From Parachlamydiaceae bacterium (lineage in GTDB: Bacteria > Chlamydiota > Chlamydiia > Chlamydiales > Parachlamydiaceae), in assembly GCA_013821265.1 (NCBI GenBank), contig JACDHD010000007.1:1-56217 (forward strand): a DNA stretch of 56,217 bases, read 5' to 3'. Of this stretch, positions 23,974 through 32,635 are shown piece after piece. Positions within the stretch are counted from its first letter, which is position 1; every line of letters starts with the position of its first letter. The notes under the pieces are model-generated. The model was not told the origin of the DNA. It saw only the letters and a list, made by a program, of their open reading frames with translations, and did no database searches. The position numbers and the translations under genes were made by a program.

Positions 23974-25974
23974 TTATAAGATGCGTTCAAGGATCGATTC
24001 GACAGTAAACCCAAACTCTGCAGCTAAGGCGCGATAAGGAGCAGAGGCTCCATAGCTTTCTATGCTAATCGCAATTCCATCTGCACCAATGTACTTATGC
24101 CATCCTTGAGAGATACCCGCTTCGATGCTAATGCGACGACCGGTATTTGATCCTAAAACACTGTTTTTGTATTCAATGCTTTGCTGATCATAAATCTCCC
24201 AACAAGGCAGTGACACGACTCGTACACCCTTACCCAATTTCTCCAATGCAACAGCGACATCCATCGCTAAAGAGACTTCAGAACCCGTTGCAAGTAAGGT
24301 GTAATCCGCTTTATTTTTTTCTTTCTTTATAATGTAACCACCACGCCCCACACCTTCGGCAAACGATACATTAGTACCTGCTAATTCAGGAAGATTTTGT
24401 CGCGATAAGATTAAAGCCGTCGGTCCTTTATATCTTAATGCAGACACCCAAGCCATCTTCACTTCATTTGTGTCAGCAGGTCGCATGACATGCAGATTAG
24501 GAATCGCTCGCAGAGCAGCTAAATGCTCTACAGGCTGATGCGTCGGACCATCTTCTCCCAAAAAGATCGAATCGTGTGTGAACTGATAGATCACTTGCTC
24601 TTTCATTAATGAACAAAGACGAATGGCATTGCGCATGTAATCAGAGAATGTCAAAAACGTTCCAATAAAAGGAGTGATCATTCGCGTCTGTGCCATGCCT
24701 GTAGCAATTGTTGCCATGCCAAACTCACGCACTCCAAATTTGATGTTGCGCCCTTTAAAATTTCCAGGGGACACCAAGGGAAACTTCTTCATCATTGTTA
24801 AATCCGATACAGAAAGATCCGCCGAGCCTCCACATAGCTGAGGAAGCATATTTCCCAGTAAATTCAAGCAGTCTTGCGACGCCTTTCGTCCTGCGACAGG
24901 AGAAGCGATCGCTAAAGAACGCAATTTTTCTTCTAGGTCATCTGGCAAGCGTAAATGCGACATCGCCTCAAATTCTTTAAATAGCTCTCCATTTGCTTTT
25001 GCCCAAGCGTCAAAGGTCTTCTTCCAATCTTGCTCTAATGCAGCATCTTGAACGAGTCTTTGCTTGAAGTAATCGATAACTGGTTGTGGAATAAAGAAGG
25101 GCTCTTCAGGCCAGCCTAACGCAGCCTTTGATGCTTTTACTTCGTCAGCTCCCAAAGGAGAACCATGCACTTTAAAGGTTCCTGCCTTATTGGGAGACCC
25201 TTTTCCAATCACTGTTGTGGCAATAATTAACACAGGGCGTTGCTGCCCCTCACGTACTTGCGTGATTGTCGCATGCAAACTATCTAAGTCATTACCATCG
25301 ACTTCATATACATCCCAGCCATAGGCGCGGTAACGCATTTTGGTATTTTCTGAACACGATTCCGAAAGAGGTCCATCCAAAGTGACATGATTTGCATCGT
25401 AAATGACAATCAAGTTATCAAGTTGTAAATGACCCGCAAAGCTAGATACTTCGGAAGAAACTCCTTCCATGATGCATCCGTCGCCAACCAAAGTATAAAT
25501 TTTATTATCTATGATTTTGTGGTCGCCAGTATTAAAACGCCCCGCTAGCAATTTCATGCCTAGGGCAGTTCCTACAGCATTGCCAATCCCCTGTCCAAGA
25601 GGCCCTGTTGTCGTTTCAACACCATCGGTTTCAATATTTTCTGGGTGTCCTGGAGTAGGCGAATGCAACTGACGAAAATTTTTAAGGTCTTCTAATGTAA
25701 CATTATAACCCGAAAGATGCAGGGAAGAATAGAGAAGCATCGAACCGTGGCCAGCAGAAAGGATAAATCGATCGCGATTTAACCATTTAGAATCTTTTGG
25801 ATTTTGTCTTAATGCATACCCGTATAGGTAGGCGCCAATCTCTGCACACCCCATGGGCAATCCGGGGTGTCCCGAATCTGCTTTTTGTACTGCCTCCATT
25901 GATAGCACGCGAATCGTATTTGCAATCTTTCCTAAAATTTGCTTAAGAGCTGGGTCCAATATTTTCTTATCCAC
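23974..25974 (-). CDS. tkt: Transketolase
   Basis: A thiamine-diphosphate enzyme of the pentose phosphate pathway, transferring two-carbon ketol units between sugar phosphates. The 666 residues are full length. Visible are the N-terminal LSMEAVQKADSGHPGLPMG, the ThDP motif GDGCIMEGVSSE ... NLIVIYDAN (about 165-195), and the Pyr domain VREFGMATIATGMA and DSIFLGEDGPTHQPVEHLA. The start is GTG at 25974 with AAGGATATCGGC immediately before it, a good ribosome site, so this is a genuine GTG start. Divergent from clpC across a family B repeat. Confidence 0.96.
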   Translation of the reverse strand: MDKKILDPALKQILGKIANTIRVLSMEAVQKADSGHPGLPMGCAEIGAYLYGYALRQNPKDSKWLNRDRFILSAGHGSMLLYSSLHLSGYNVTLEDLKNFRQLHSPTPGHPENIETDGVETTTGPLGQGIGNAVGTALGMKLLAGRFNTGDHKIIDNKIYTLVGDGCIMEGVSSEVSSFAGHLQLDNLIVIYDANHVTLDGPLSESCSENTKMRYRAYGWDVYEVDGNDLDSLHATITQVREGQQRPVLIIATTVIGKGSPNKAGTFKVHGSPLGADEVKASKAALGWPEEPFFIPQPVIDYFKQRLVQDAALEQDWKKTFDAWAKANGELFKEFEAMSHLRLPDDLEEKLRSLAIASPVAGRKASQDCLNLLGNMLPQLCGGSADLSVSDLTMMKKFPLVSPGNFKGRNIKFGVREFGMATIATGMAQTRMITPFIGTFLTFSDYMRNAIRLCSLMKEQVIYQFTHDSIFLGEDGPTHQPVEHLAALRAIPNLHVMRPADTNEVKMAWVSALRYKGPTALILSRQNLPELAGTNVSFAEGVGRGGYIIKKEKNKADYTLLATGSEVSLAMDVAVALEKLGKGVRVVSLPCWEIYDQQSIEYKNSVLGSNTGRRISIEAGISQGWHKYIGADGIAISIESYGASAPYRALAAEFGFTVESILERIL

Positions 25975-26091
25975 GCCGATATCCTTAGTTTGTCGTCTGA
26001 GCTTTAATGAAATGTGAATTTATACGGTTAAAGCAAAATTCAGCAAGATTTTTTACGACCGATTTTGCTTTGGGTGTTCTTTTGTCCTTTT

Positions 26092-26232
26092 TCCGTGCCC
26101 GTGCCCGTGAGCGTGCCCGTGCCCGATTCCTAAAAACGAATACTGATGCCTAGATCACGTTAAAGAATATCACATATTTGCGTGATTTTTTTAGCAAATC
26201 GGGCACGGGCACGCTCACGGGCACGGGCACGG
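26092..26232. repeat. Family B hexamer-arm inverted repeat (copy 2)
   Basis: Same arms as copy 1. The centre contains GATCACGTTAAAGAATATCA and is in the opposite orientation to copies 3 and 4. It occupies the tkt/clpC divergent spacer of 371 bases. The remainder of the spacer shows no confident promoter. Confidence 0.88.
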
Positions 26233-26345
26233 AAAAAGGACAAGCAAGGGCACGGAAAGGGACAATCTCTTACCTTTTTGGTTTGCAAAAAAACTCTGTC
26301 AGCTCTACATTCAGGTTATATAAGAAATCACATAATGAGTACCCC

Positions 26346-28943
26346 ATGTTTGACAAATTCACTAATCGCGCTAAACAGGTCATTAAGCTAGCTAAACGCG
26401 AAGCTCAACGCCTCAACCACAATTATCTCGGTACCGAACACGTTTTGTTAGGGTTATTGAAACTCGGGCAAGGCGTGGCCGTCAATGTCTTACGCAATCT
26501 CAATATCGATTTCGACACAGTGCGTAATGAAGTCGAAAAGCTAGTCGGCTATGGCCCAGAAATCCAAGTTTATGGAGATCCCGCTCTCACAGGAAAAGTG
26601 AAAAAGGTATTCGAATACGCAAATGAAGAAGCCGCAAACCTCAATCACAACTATGTCGGAACCGAACACCTTCTTCTAGGACTCTTGCGCCAAACGGATG
26701 GAGTCGCTGCCCAAGTACTAGAAAATCTCAACGTTAATCTCAAAGAAGTGCGCAAAGAAGTTCTTAAAGAGTTGGAAACCTTTAATCTACAACTACCTCC
26801 TCTAGGAAGTCCTCCTCCAACCAATCCCTCCTCCTCGTCCTCTTCATCAAGCGGTAGCTCTCAATCAAAGTCCTTCGATAAAGGAAGTAATGGCGGCTCA
26901 GACAAAATGCCCGCTCTGAAGGCCTACGGACACGATCTGACCGAAATGTGTCGTGAAGGAAAATTGGATCCTGTTATCGGTCGAAAAGAAGAAGTAGAAC
27001 GTCTTATCCTCATCCTCTGTCGCCGACGCAAAAACAATCCGGTTTTAGTCGGAGAAGCTGGAGTCGGTAAAACAGCTATCGTTGAAGGTCTAGCCCAAGC
27101 GATTGTGAAAGGTGAAGTCCCAGACAACCTACGCAAAAAGAAACTGATTACCTTAGACCTTCCCTTAATGATTGCCGGTACAAAATACCGAGGACAGTTT
27201 GAAGAGCGCATCAAAGCAGTCATGGATGAGATCAGAAAGAATGGCAACATTCTCCTATTCATCGACGAATTACACACCATCGTGGGTGCGGGTGCTGCCG
27301 AAGGCGCAATTGATGCCTCCAATATTCTTAAGCCTGCTCTATCGCGCGGAGAAATCCAATGTATCGGAGCCACCACAATAGATGAATTTCGCAAACACAT
27401 CGAAAAGGATGCAGCTCTAGAGCGCCGTTTCCAAAAAATCATCATTCAGCCTCCAAGCGTAAGCGAGACAATCGAAATTCTACGCGGTCTGAAAGTCAAA
27501 TATGAAGAACATCACAAATGCATCTACGAAGATGAAGCGATAGAAGCTGCAGCAGTTCTATCAGATAGATATGTGCATGGACGCTTTCTCCCTGATAAAG
27601 CGATTGACCTGTTGGACGTCGCCGGAGCCAAAACACGCATTGCGATGATGCATCAACCTCTAGACATCAGCAAATTTGAAGCAGAAATCGAAGAAACACG
27701 TATTGCAAAAGAAGAAGCCATTGGCAAACAAGAATACGAAAAAGCTGCCAAACTGCGCGATAAAGAAAAAACGTTGCGCGAACGCCTACAGCACATTCGT
27801 GCAGAATGGGAAGTAAACAAAGAAGAACACGAAGTGATCGTTTCGGCTGAAGATGTTGCCAGTATTGTTTCCAAAGAAACGGGTGTCCCTCTGCAACGAC
27901 TGACAGAAGGTGAAACACAAAAAGTTCTTAAAATGGAAGAGATGCTCCGTTCGCAGATCATTGGTCAAGATGATGCCGTACGCACAATCTGCCGCGCCAT
28001 TCGCCGTAGTCGCGCCGACATCAAAGATCCAAATCGTCCTATCGGAGCATTTATGTTCCTAGGGCCTACTGGAGTTGGTAAAACGCACTTAGCTCGTCTT
28101 TTAGCTATTCACCTATTTGGTGGCGAAGAGGCTTTAATTCAAGTAGATATGTCCGAATATATGGAAAAGTTCGCTGTCAGTAGAATGACAGGTTCTCCTC
28201 CAGGTTACGTTGGTCATGAGGAAGGCGGACAGCTCACAGAACAGGTGCGTCAACGCCCATATTCCGTTGTGTTGTTCGATGAAATCGAAAAAGCGCATCC
28301 CGATGTGATGGATTTATTACTGCAAATTCTTGAAGAAGGACGCCTGACAGACTCATTTGGACGCAAAATCGACTTCCGCAACACGATTGTCGTCATGACC
28401 TCCAATGTGGGTGCCGATCTTATCAAAAAGAGCACAGAAGTGGGGTTTGCTGCCACTGAAGGGTCTTTGGATTACGAACACATTAAAGAAAAAATCTTGA
28501 TTGCTGTGAAGAAGCAATTCAAACCAGAATTCCTCAACCGACTCAACGATACGATCATTTTCCATCCTCTCAACCGCGAGCACCTCTTGCAAGTAATCGA
28601 GTTGGAAATTGTTAAATTCCAATCGCGCCTTACAAAACGCGAGATTAAACTTATCCTCGATGATGCCTCTAAGCTATTCCTCGTGGAAAAAGGCTTCCAG
28701 CCTGAAATGGGAGCAAGACCTCTCCGCCGTACGATCGAACAGTATTTGGAAGATCCAATGGCAGAGAAAGTTCTTATGCATCCAAATGAAGGCCGTACAA
28801 GCTACGTAAGCGTTGAAGATGATCATCTCGTTTTTGTGGATAAGGATGTATTTCCTATTCATAGAGAAAAGTCGAAGAAGGCAAACGCGGACGCAAAAGA
28901 AGCCAACGCCAACGAAGCAAATGCCAACGCAACACCGAACTAA
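26346..28943 (+). CDS. clpC: ATP-dependent Clp protease ATPase subunit ClpC
   Basis: An 865-residue Hsp100 unfoldase that delivers substrates to ClpP. Order: double Clp-N repeat ([20 protein letters not shown] and its copy near residue 85), a Ser-rich linker near 165, AAA1 with GEAGVGKT near 235 and LLFIDELHT near 305, a UVR-type coiled middle segment ([19 protein letters not shown] near 465), AAA2 with GPTGVGKT near 575, and a D2-small C-terminal domain. I start at 26346 because [14 protein letters not shown] is the canonical ClpC beginning; 56 further in-frame codons upstream are partly repeat-derived. The C-terminal tail is a low-complexity Ala/Asn run ([11 protein letters not shown]) not expected in the family. 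Confidence 0.96.
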   Translation: MFDKFTNRAKQVIKLAKREAQRLNHNYLGTEHVLLGLLKLGQGVAVNVLRNLNIDFDTVRNEVEKLVGYGPEIQVYGDPALTGKVKKVFEYANEEAANLNHNYVGTEHLLLGLLRQTDGVAAQVLENLNVNLKEVRKEVLKELETFNLQLPPLGSPPPTNPSSSSSSSSGSSQSKSFDKGSNGGSDKMPALKAYGHDLTEMCREGKLDPVIGRKEEVERLILILCRRRKNNPVLVGEAGVGKTAIVEGLAQAIVKGEVPDNLRKKKLITLDLPLMIAGTKYRGQFEERIKAVMDEIRKNGNILLFIDELHTIVGAGAAEGAIDASNILKPALSRGEIQCIGATTIDEFRKHIEKDAALERRFQKIIIQPPSVSETIEILRGLKVKYEEHHKCIYEDEAIEAAAVLSDRYVHGRFLPDKAIDLLDVAGAKTRIAMMHQPLDISKFEAEIEETRIAKEEAIGKQEYEKAAKLRDKEKTLRERLQHIRAEWEVNKEEHEVIVSAEDVASIVSKETGVPLQRLTEGETQKVLKMEEMLRSQIIGQDDAVRTICRAIRRSRADIKDPNRPIGAFMFLGPTGVGKTHLARLLAIHLFGGEEALIQVDMSEYMEKFAVSRMTGSPPGYVGHEEGGQLTEQVRQRPYSVVLFDEIEKAHPDVMDLLLQILEEGRLTDSFGRKIDFRNTIVVMTSNVGADLIKKSTEVGFAATEGSLDYEHIKEKILIAVKKQFKPEFLNRLNDTIIFHPLNREHLLQVIELEIVKFQSRLTKREIKLILDDASKLFLVEKGFQPEMGARPLRRTIEQYLEDPMAEKVLMHPNEGRTSYVSVEDDHLVFVDKDVFPIHREKSKKANADAKEANANEANANATPN

Positions 28944-28970
28944 AGTACGGTGTCGGATTTGCTCTGTCCT

Positions 28971-29102
28971 TCCGTGCCCGTGCCCGTGAGCGTGCCCGAC
29001 GCGCTAAAAACCACATAATTATGTGATATTCTTAACGTTACCTATTTCTCATTCTCCGTTTTAGGAATCGGGCACGGGCACGCTCACGGGCACGGGCACG
29101 GA
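28971..29102. repeat. Family B hexamer-arm inverted repeat (copy 3)
   Basis: Starts 28 bases after the clpC stop. The left arm is one hexamer shorter than the right. The centre ATGTGATATTCTTAACGTTA parallels copy 4. It could form a strong RNA hairpin between clpC and rfbA. Confidence 0.88.
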
Positions 29103-29133
29103 AGAACAAATAAGCCTAACCAAAACCCAACCC

Positions 29134-29162
29134 TTGACAAATAGCGTTCCGCATCCTAACAT
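29134..29162 (+). promoter_or_regulatory. Likely sigma-70-type promoter of rfbA-rfbB
   Basis: Consensus -35 TTGACA (29134-29139), a 17-base spacer and a -10 TAACAT (29157-29162). The predicted start is near 29169, leaving about 30 bases of leader before the rfbA ATG. It lies just outside the family B repeat. Confidence 0.6.
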
Positions 29163-29198
29163 GCTGGTATTCACCATTTTCAAATAAAGATTGCAGAC

Positions 29199-30086
29199 AT
29201 GAAAGGTATCGTATTAGCCGGCGGCAGTGGAACAAGACTCCATCCTTTAACTCTCGGAGTCTCCAAACAGTTACTCCCTATATATAATAAACCGATGATC
29301 TATTACCCCATCTCGGTACTCTTTCTAGCAAATATTCGCGACATTCTTATCATCACCACTCCTGAAGAGCAGTTTCTGTTCAAACGCTTACTCGGCGATG
29401 GATCACAATTCGGTGTAACATTCACCTATGCCATCCAAGCAGAGCCTAAAGGATTGGCCGAAGCCTTTATTATTGGTCGTGAATTTGTTGGCACAAGCTC
29501 CGTTGCCCTCATCTTGGGCGATAACATCTTTTATGGAAACCATCTAGGACCCCTTTTGGCACAAGCGTCGCATCAAAAGGGTGCAACTCTATTTGGATAT
29601 GAAGTGCGCTCTCCACAACGCTACGGCGTTGCAGAAATAGACAAAGAGGGAAACGTCCTTTCACTTGAAGAAAAACCGACACACCCCAAATCTAACATTG
29701 CTGTCACAGGCCTCTACTTCTATGACAACCAAGTGATCGATATCGCAGCCAATCTCAAGCCCTCAAAACGCGGAGAGCTCGAGATTACCGATGTGAATAA
29801 AGTTTACCTTGATCGTAAGCAAGCCAAGCTTAATGTCATGGGACGAGGATTTACATGGCTCGATGCGGGTACATACGAAAGCCTCATGCAAGCAAACCAA
29901 TTTGTTCAAGTAATTGAAGAACGCCAAGGTCTACTCATCGCTGCACTTGAGGAAGTTGCCTACCGACAAAAATTTATCTCTAAAGAACAGCTCAAAGTCG
30001 CAGGTGAGCGCCTCGGAAAAAGTGCCTATGGCCAATATTTAATGCACATTGCAGATCAAGAACATTATCTCACAACCTCATACTAG
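29199..30086 (+). CDS. rfbA: Glucose-1-phosphate thymidylyltransferase
   Basis: Makes dTDP-glucose from dTTP and glucose-1-phosphate, the first step toward dTDP-rhamnose and other deoxysugars. The 295 residues carry the nucleotidyltransferase signature MKGIVLAGGSGTRLHPLT and KQLLPIYNKPMIYYP, then ILGDNIFYGN near 105 and GFTWLDAGTYESLMQA near 222. Length is normal for RmlA. A TTGACA promoter lies upstream, and rfbB begins 7 bases after its stop. The remaining rhamnose genes (rmlC, rmlD) are not in the window. Confidence 0.95.
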   Translation: MKGIVLAGGSGTRLHPLTLGVSKQLLPIYNKPMIYYPISVLFLANIRDILIITTPEEQFLFKRLLGDGSQFGVTFTYAIQAEPKGLAEAFIIGREFVGTSSVALILGDNIFYGNHLGPLLAQASHQKGATLFGYEVRSPQRYGVAEIDKEGNVLSLEEKPTHPKSNIAVTGLYFYDNQVIDIAANLKPSKRGELEITDVNKVYLDRKQAKLNVMGRGFTWLDAGTYESLMQANQFVQVIEERQGLLIAALEEVAYRQKFISKEQLKVAGERLGKSAYGQYLMHIADQEHYLTTSY

Positions 30087-30093
30087 AGTTGTT

Positions 30094-31152
30094 ATGCAAA
30101 AAAGAGCGATTCGCAATATCCTGGTTACCGGTGGATCAGGTTTCATCGGTTCAGCCTTTATTCGCTACATACTTCAAAAAGTCCCATCGTTTGACGGTAT
30201 CTGCGTTAATTTAGACCTCCTCACCTATGCAGGAAACGCCGCCAACCTAGAAAGCATTTCACAGGATAGACGTTATCTATTTCAGCAAGGGGATATCTGC
30301 AACCAAGCACTCATCGAACACCTATGTTTCGAACACCAAATCGATACAATCATTCACTTTGCCGCTGAAAGTCATGTTGATCGCAGTATTCAAGCCCCTC
30401 AAGAGTTCCTGCAAACCAATATCATGGGAACGTTTCACCTCTTAGAAGCGGTCAGGAAATTTCCTCACATCCATTTCCACCATGTTTCCACTGATGAAGT
30501 GTATGGATGTCTTGGGGAAACAGGATATTTTACAGAGGAGACTGCTTACCACCCAAATTCTCCTTACTCCGCTTCAAAAGCAGCCTCAGACCATTTTGTC
30601 CGCGCTTACGCAACCACTTACAAGTTGTCTACGTGCGTTTCTAACTGCAGCAACAATTACGGCCCTTACCAATTTCCAGAAAAACTAATTCCTTTAATGA
30701 TCAATCATTGCGTCATGCGCAAGCCACTGCCAGTATACGGAGAAGGTAAAAACGTGCGTGATTGGCTATATGTCGACGATCACGCTAAGGCTCTTTGGAT
30801 GCTTCTAGAAAGAGGAAAACGGGGTGAAACGTATAACATTGGTGGTGAAGCTGAACGTCGCAATATCGAAATCGTTCATGAAATCATTCATGCTTTGGCT
30901 AAATTAAAACAGGAAGATCCTCAGAAATTACTTTCTCTTATCACCTATGTGACAGATCGTCCAGGACACGATTTCCGCTATGCCATCGACTGCAGTAAGA
31001 TCAAACGTGACATTGGTTGGGTGCCCGATCATTCGTTTGCTGAGGGCTTAAAAGCTACTGTGGGTTGGTATCTAGACAACAGCAAATGGTTAGACGACAT
31101 CAAAACCGGTGCCTACCAGCTCCCGTCTTTTTCCGTACCCCGTCCAATGTAA
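30094..31152 (+). CDS. rfbB: dTDP-glucose 4,6-dehydratase
   Basis: Converts dTDP-glucose to dTDP-4-keto-6-deoxyglucose with bound NAD. The 352 residues have the Rossmann motif ILVTGGSGFIGSAF, the catalytic STDEVYG segment near 125, and YSASKAASDHF (YxxxK) near 157; VRDWLYVDDHAKAL near 223 fits RmlB. An upstream in-frame ATG at 30049 would overlap rfbA by 38 bases; I choose 30094 because it follows the rfbA stop and a short AGAG ribosome site. Cotranscribed with rfbA. Confidence 0.95.
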   Translation: MQKRAIRNILVTGGSGFIGSAFIRYILQKVPSFDGICVNLDLLTYAGNAANLESISQDRRYLFQQGDICNQALIEHLCFEHQIDTIIHFAAESHVDRSIQAPQEFLQTNIMGTFHLLEAVRKFPHIHFHHVSTDEVYGCLGETGYFTEETAYHPNSPYSASKAASDHFVRAYATTYKLSTCVSNCSNNYGPYQFPEKLIPLMINHCVMRKPLPVYGEGKNVRDWLYVDDHAKALWMLLERGKRGETYNIGGEAERRNIEIVHEIIHALAKLKQEDPQKLLSLITYVTDRPGHDFRYAIDCSKIKRDIGWVPDHSFAEGLKATVGWYLDNSKWLDDIKTGAYQLPSFSVPRPM

Positions 31153-31169
31153 ACATAGGTCTCTGCCCT

Positions 31170-31296
31170 TCCGTGCCCGTGCCCGTGAGCGTGCCCGTGC
31201 CCGATTTGCTAAAAAACTACGTAAATACGTGATATTCTTAACATTATCTATCCCTCCTTCTCCGTTTTAGGAATCGGGCACGGGCACGGGCACGGA
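31170..31296. repeat. Family B hexamer-arm inverted repeat (copy 4)
   Basis: Lies between the convergent rfbB and YihY genes, 17 bases after the rfbB stop and 10 bases from the YihY stop. The right arm lacks the GTGAGC variant unit. It is well placed for a bidirectional transcription terminator. Confidence 0.88.
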
Positions 31297-31306
31297 ATTT
31301 CTGCAG

Positions 31307-32593
31307 CTATATCTTCCCCTCAACGAGCTGCTGCATATTTAAATTCGCGGGAGAATCGTGTATCTCCTTATCAAACTCGTCTAAACACGCTGTGATGCGT
31401 TCCAACGCAGGGGAATTGTCAATATCAATTGACCATACATTCTGCACTTCAATGGCATCACAAACGCTTTTGATCGTAAATAAACGCGCATCGCGACTCG
31501 GTTGATAGCCCAAGACACTACTTCCACGAATACCAACTTCGACTAAAATGCCTCCATCTTCAAGGGTATCAATCATCTGTTGCACAGTCAGAAGGGGAAT
31601 ACCAAGCTCTCGAGCAATCTGAAAGGCTGACAAAGGAGAATCTCCTTCAGAATATGCTTTGATGCAGCGCTGGAGAATAAGTAATCCCAACTCCTTGCGT
31701 GACGCCCAATGCACATTGCCTTCTGAACCATCTGTCGTATGAGACATCTCGTTCTCAATATGAGCTCCCATCTCTGCTCCAGCCAATAAAATCAACCAAC
31801 TAGTCTGCAGCCACAGTAAGAAGAGGGGAAGCGCAGCAAATGTTCCGTAAACCACACCGTAATTGGAAATTTCTACCTGAAACTTAATGTAAATCCATTG
31901 CCACAATTGAAATGCTATACCGGCTAAAACGCCTGCAATGATGCGTGGCCGAATATGGATCTGCGCGTTAGGGACAAATAGATAGATCACAATGAATAAA
32001 AAAATGCTCAGCAGAATTGGTGTCAGACTGAACAAAAACAGCAAAAAGGGACTCATGAATTCCAATATAGAATTCTCTTTTGCCGTCTCAGCAATTCGTG
32101 TTGCCAAATAAACATTCAGACTACTCAAAGCGACAAAGAACAGCGGACAGATAATCATAGCCGCAAGATAGTCTGTAAACCGTTTCGTCCATGTCCTTGG
32201 TCGTTTCACCTTCCAAATATCATTTAGCGCGTTCTCAATATTGCTAAGCATCGATAAATTGGTCCACAGTAGCGCAATCAACCCCACACCCGCAATCACA
32301 CTCCCTTGCGTATTGAGCAACAACGAGCGTGCAAATTGAATCGCATGACTTACGATCTCTGGCTGCTCGTCAAATGAGCGACTCAGCTGCTTTTCTAAAT
32401 ACTCGGCAAATCCAAAACCGGAAGCAATGCCGAACGCGACGGCTAAAAATGGAACAATAGATATTAACGTATACAGAGTAAGGGCGGATGCCTTTAAAGA
32501 ATCGTTATTCTTGATGAAGTCTGAAATGGATTCAGAAATGATACGCATCGTTCTGCGAAAAAAGACGCGGATGCGATGAAAAATTGAATCCAT
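31307..32593 (-). CDS. YihY/BrkB (UPF0761) family membrane protein
   Basis: A 428-residue inner-membrane protein. About six transmembrane helices occupy residues 35-280 (LKASALTLYTLISIVPFLAVAF, then LIALLWTNLSMLSNIENALNDIW, a YihY hallmark, and GVVYGTFAALPLFLLWLQTSW). After about 290 comes a soluble tail with a winged-helix-like segment (LGLLILQRCIKAYSEGD, then IARELGIPLLTVQQMIDTLEDGG), an architecture known in longer YihY proteins. The old name RNase BN is not supported for this family. Function uncertain. Start set by GAGGAG 8 bases upstream. Follows the ResB-like gene by 42 bases. Confidence 0.9.
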   Translation of the reverse strand: MDSIFHRIRVFFRRTMRIISESISDFIKNNDSLKASALTLYTLISIVPFLAVAFGIASGFGFAEYLEKQLSRSFDEQPEIVSHAIQFARSLLLNTQGSVIAGVGLIALLWTNLSMLSNIENALNDIWKVKRPRTWTKRFTDYLAAMIICPLFFVALSSLNVYLATRIAETAKENSILEFMSPFLLFLFSLTPILLSIFLFIVIYLFVPNAQIHIRPRIIAGVLAGIAFQLWQWIYIKFQVEISNYGVVYGTFAALPLFLLWLQTSWLILLAGAEMGAHIENEMSHTTDGSEGNVHWASRKELGLLILQRCIKAYSEGDSPLSAFQIARELGIPLLTVQQMIDTLEDGGILVEVGIRGSSVLGYQPSRDARLFTIKSVCDAIEVQNVWSIDIDNSPALERITACLDEFDKEIHDSPANLNMQQLVEGKI

Positions 32594-32635
32594 ATATCTC
32601 CTCTTTTAATCGCATCATAAGATAATTTTTTATTC

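Noticed and set aside
26178-26345. 56-codon N-terminal extension of ClpC
   Set aside because: Much of it is translated family B repeat (TGTLTGTGT), and the canonical ClpC start is at 26346.
26924-27445. Long minus-strand frame within clpC
   Set aside because: Shadow of the conserved AAA1 domain; basic, low-complexity translation with no support.
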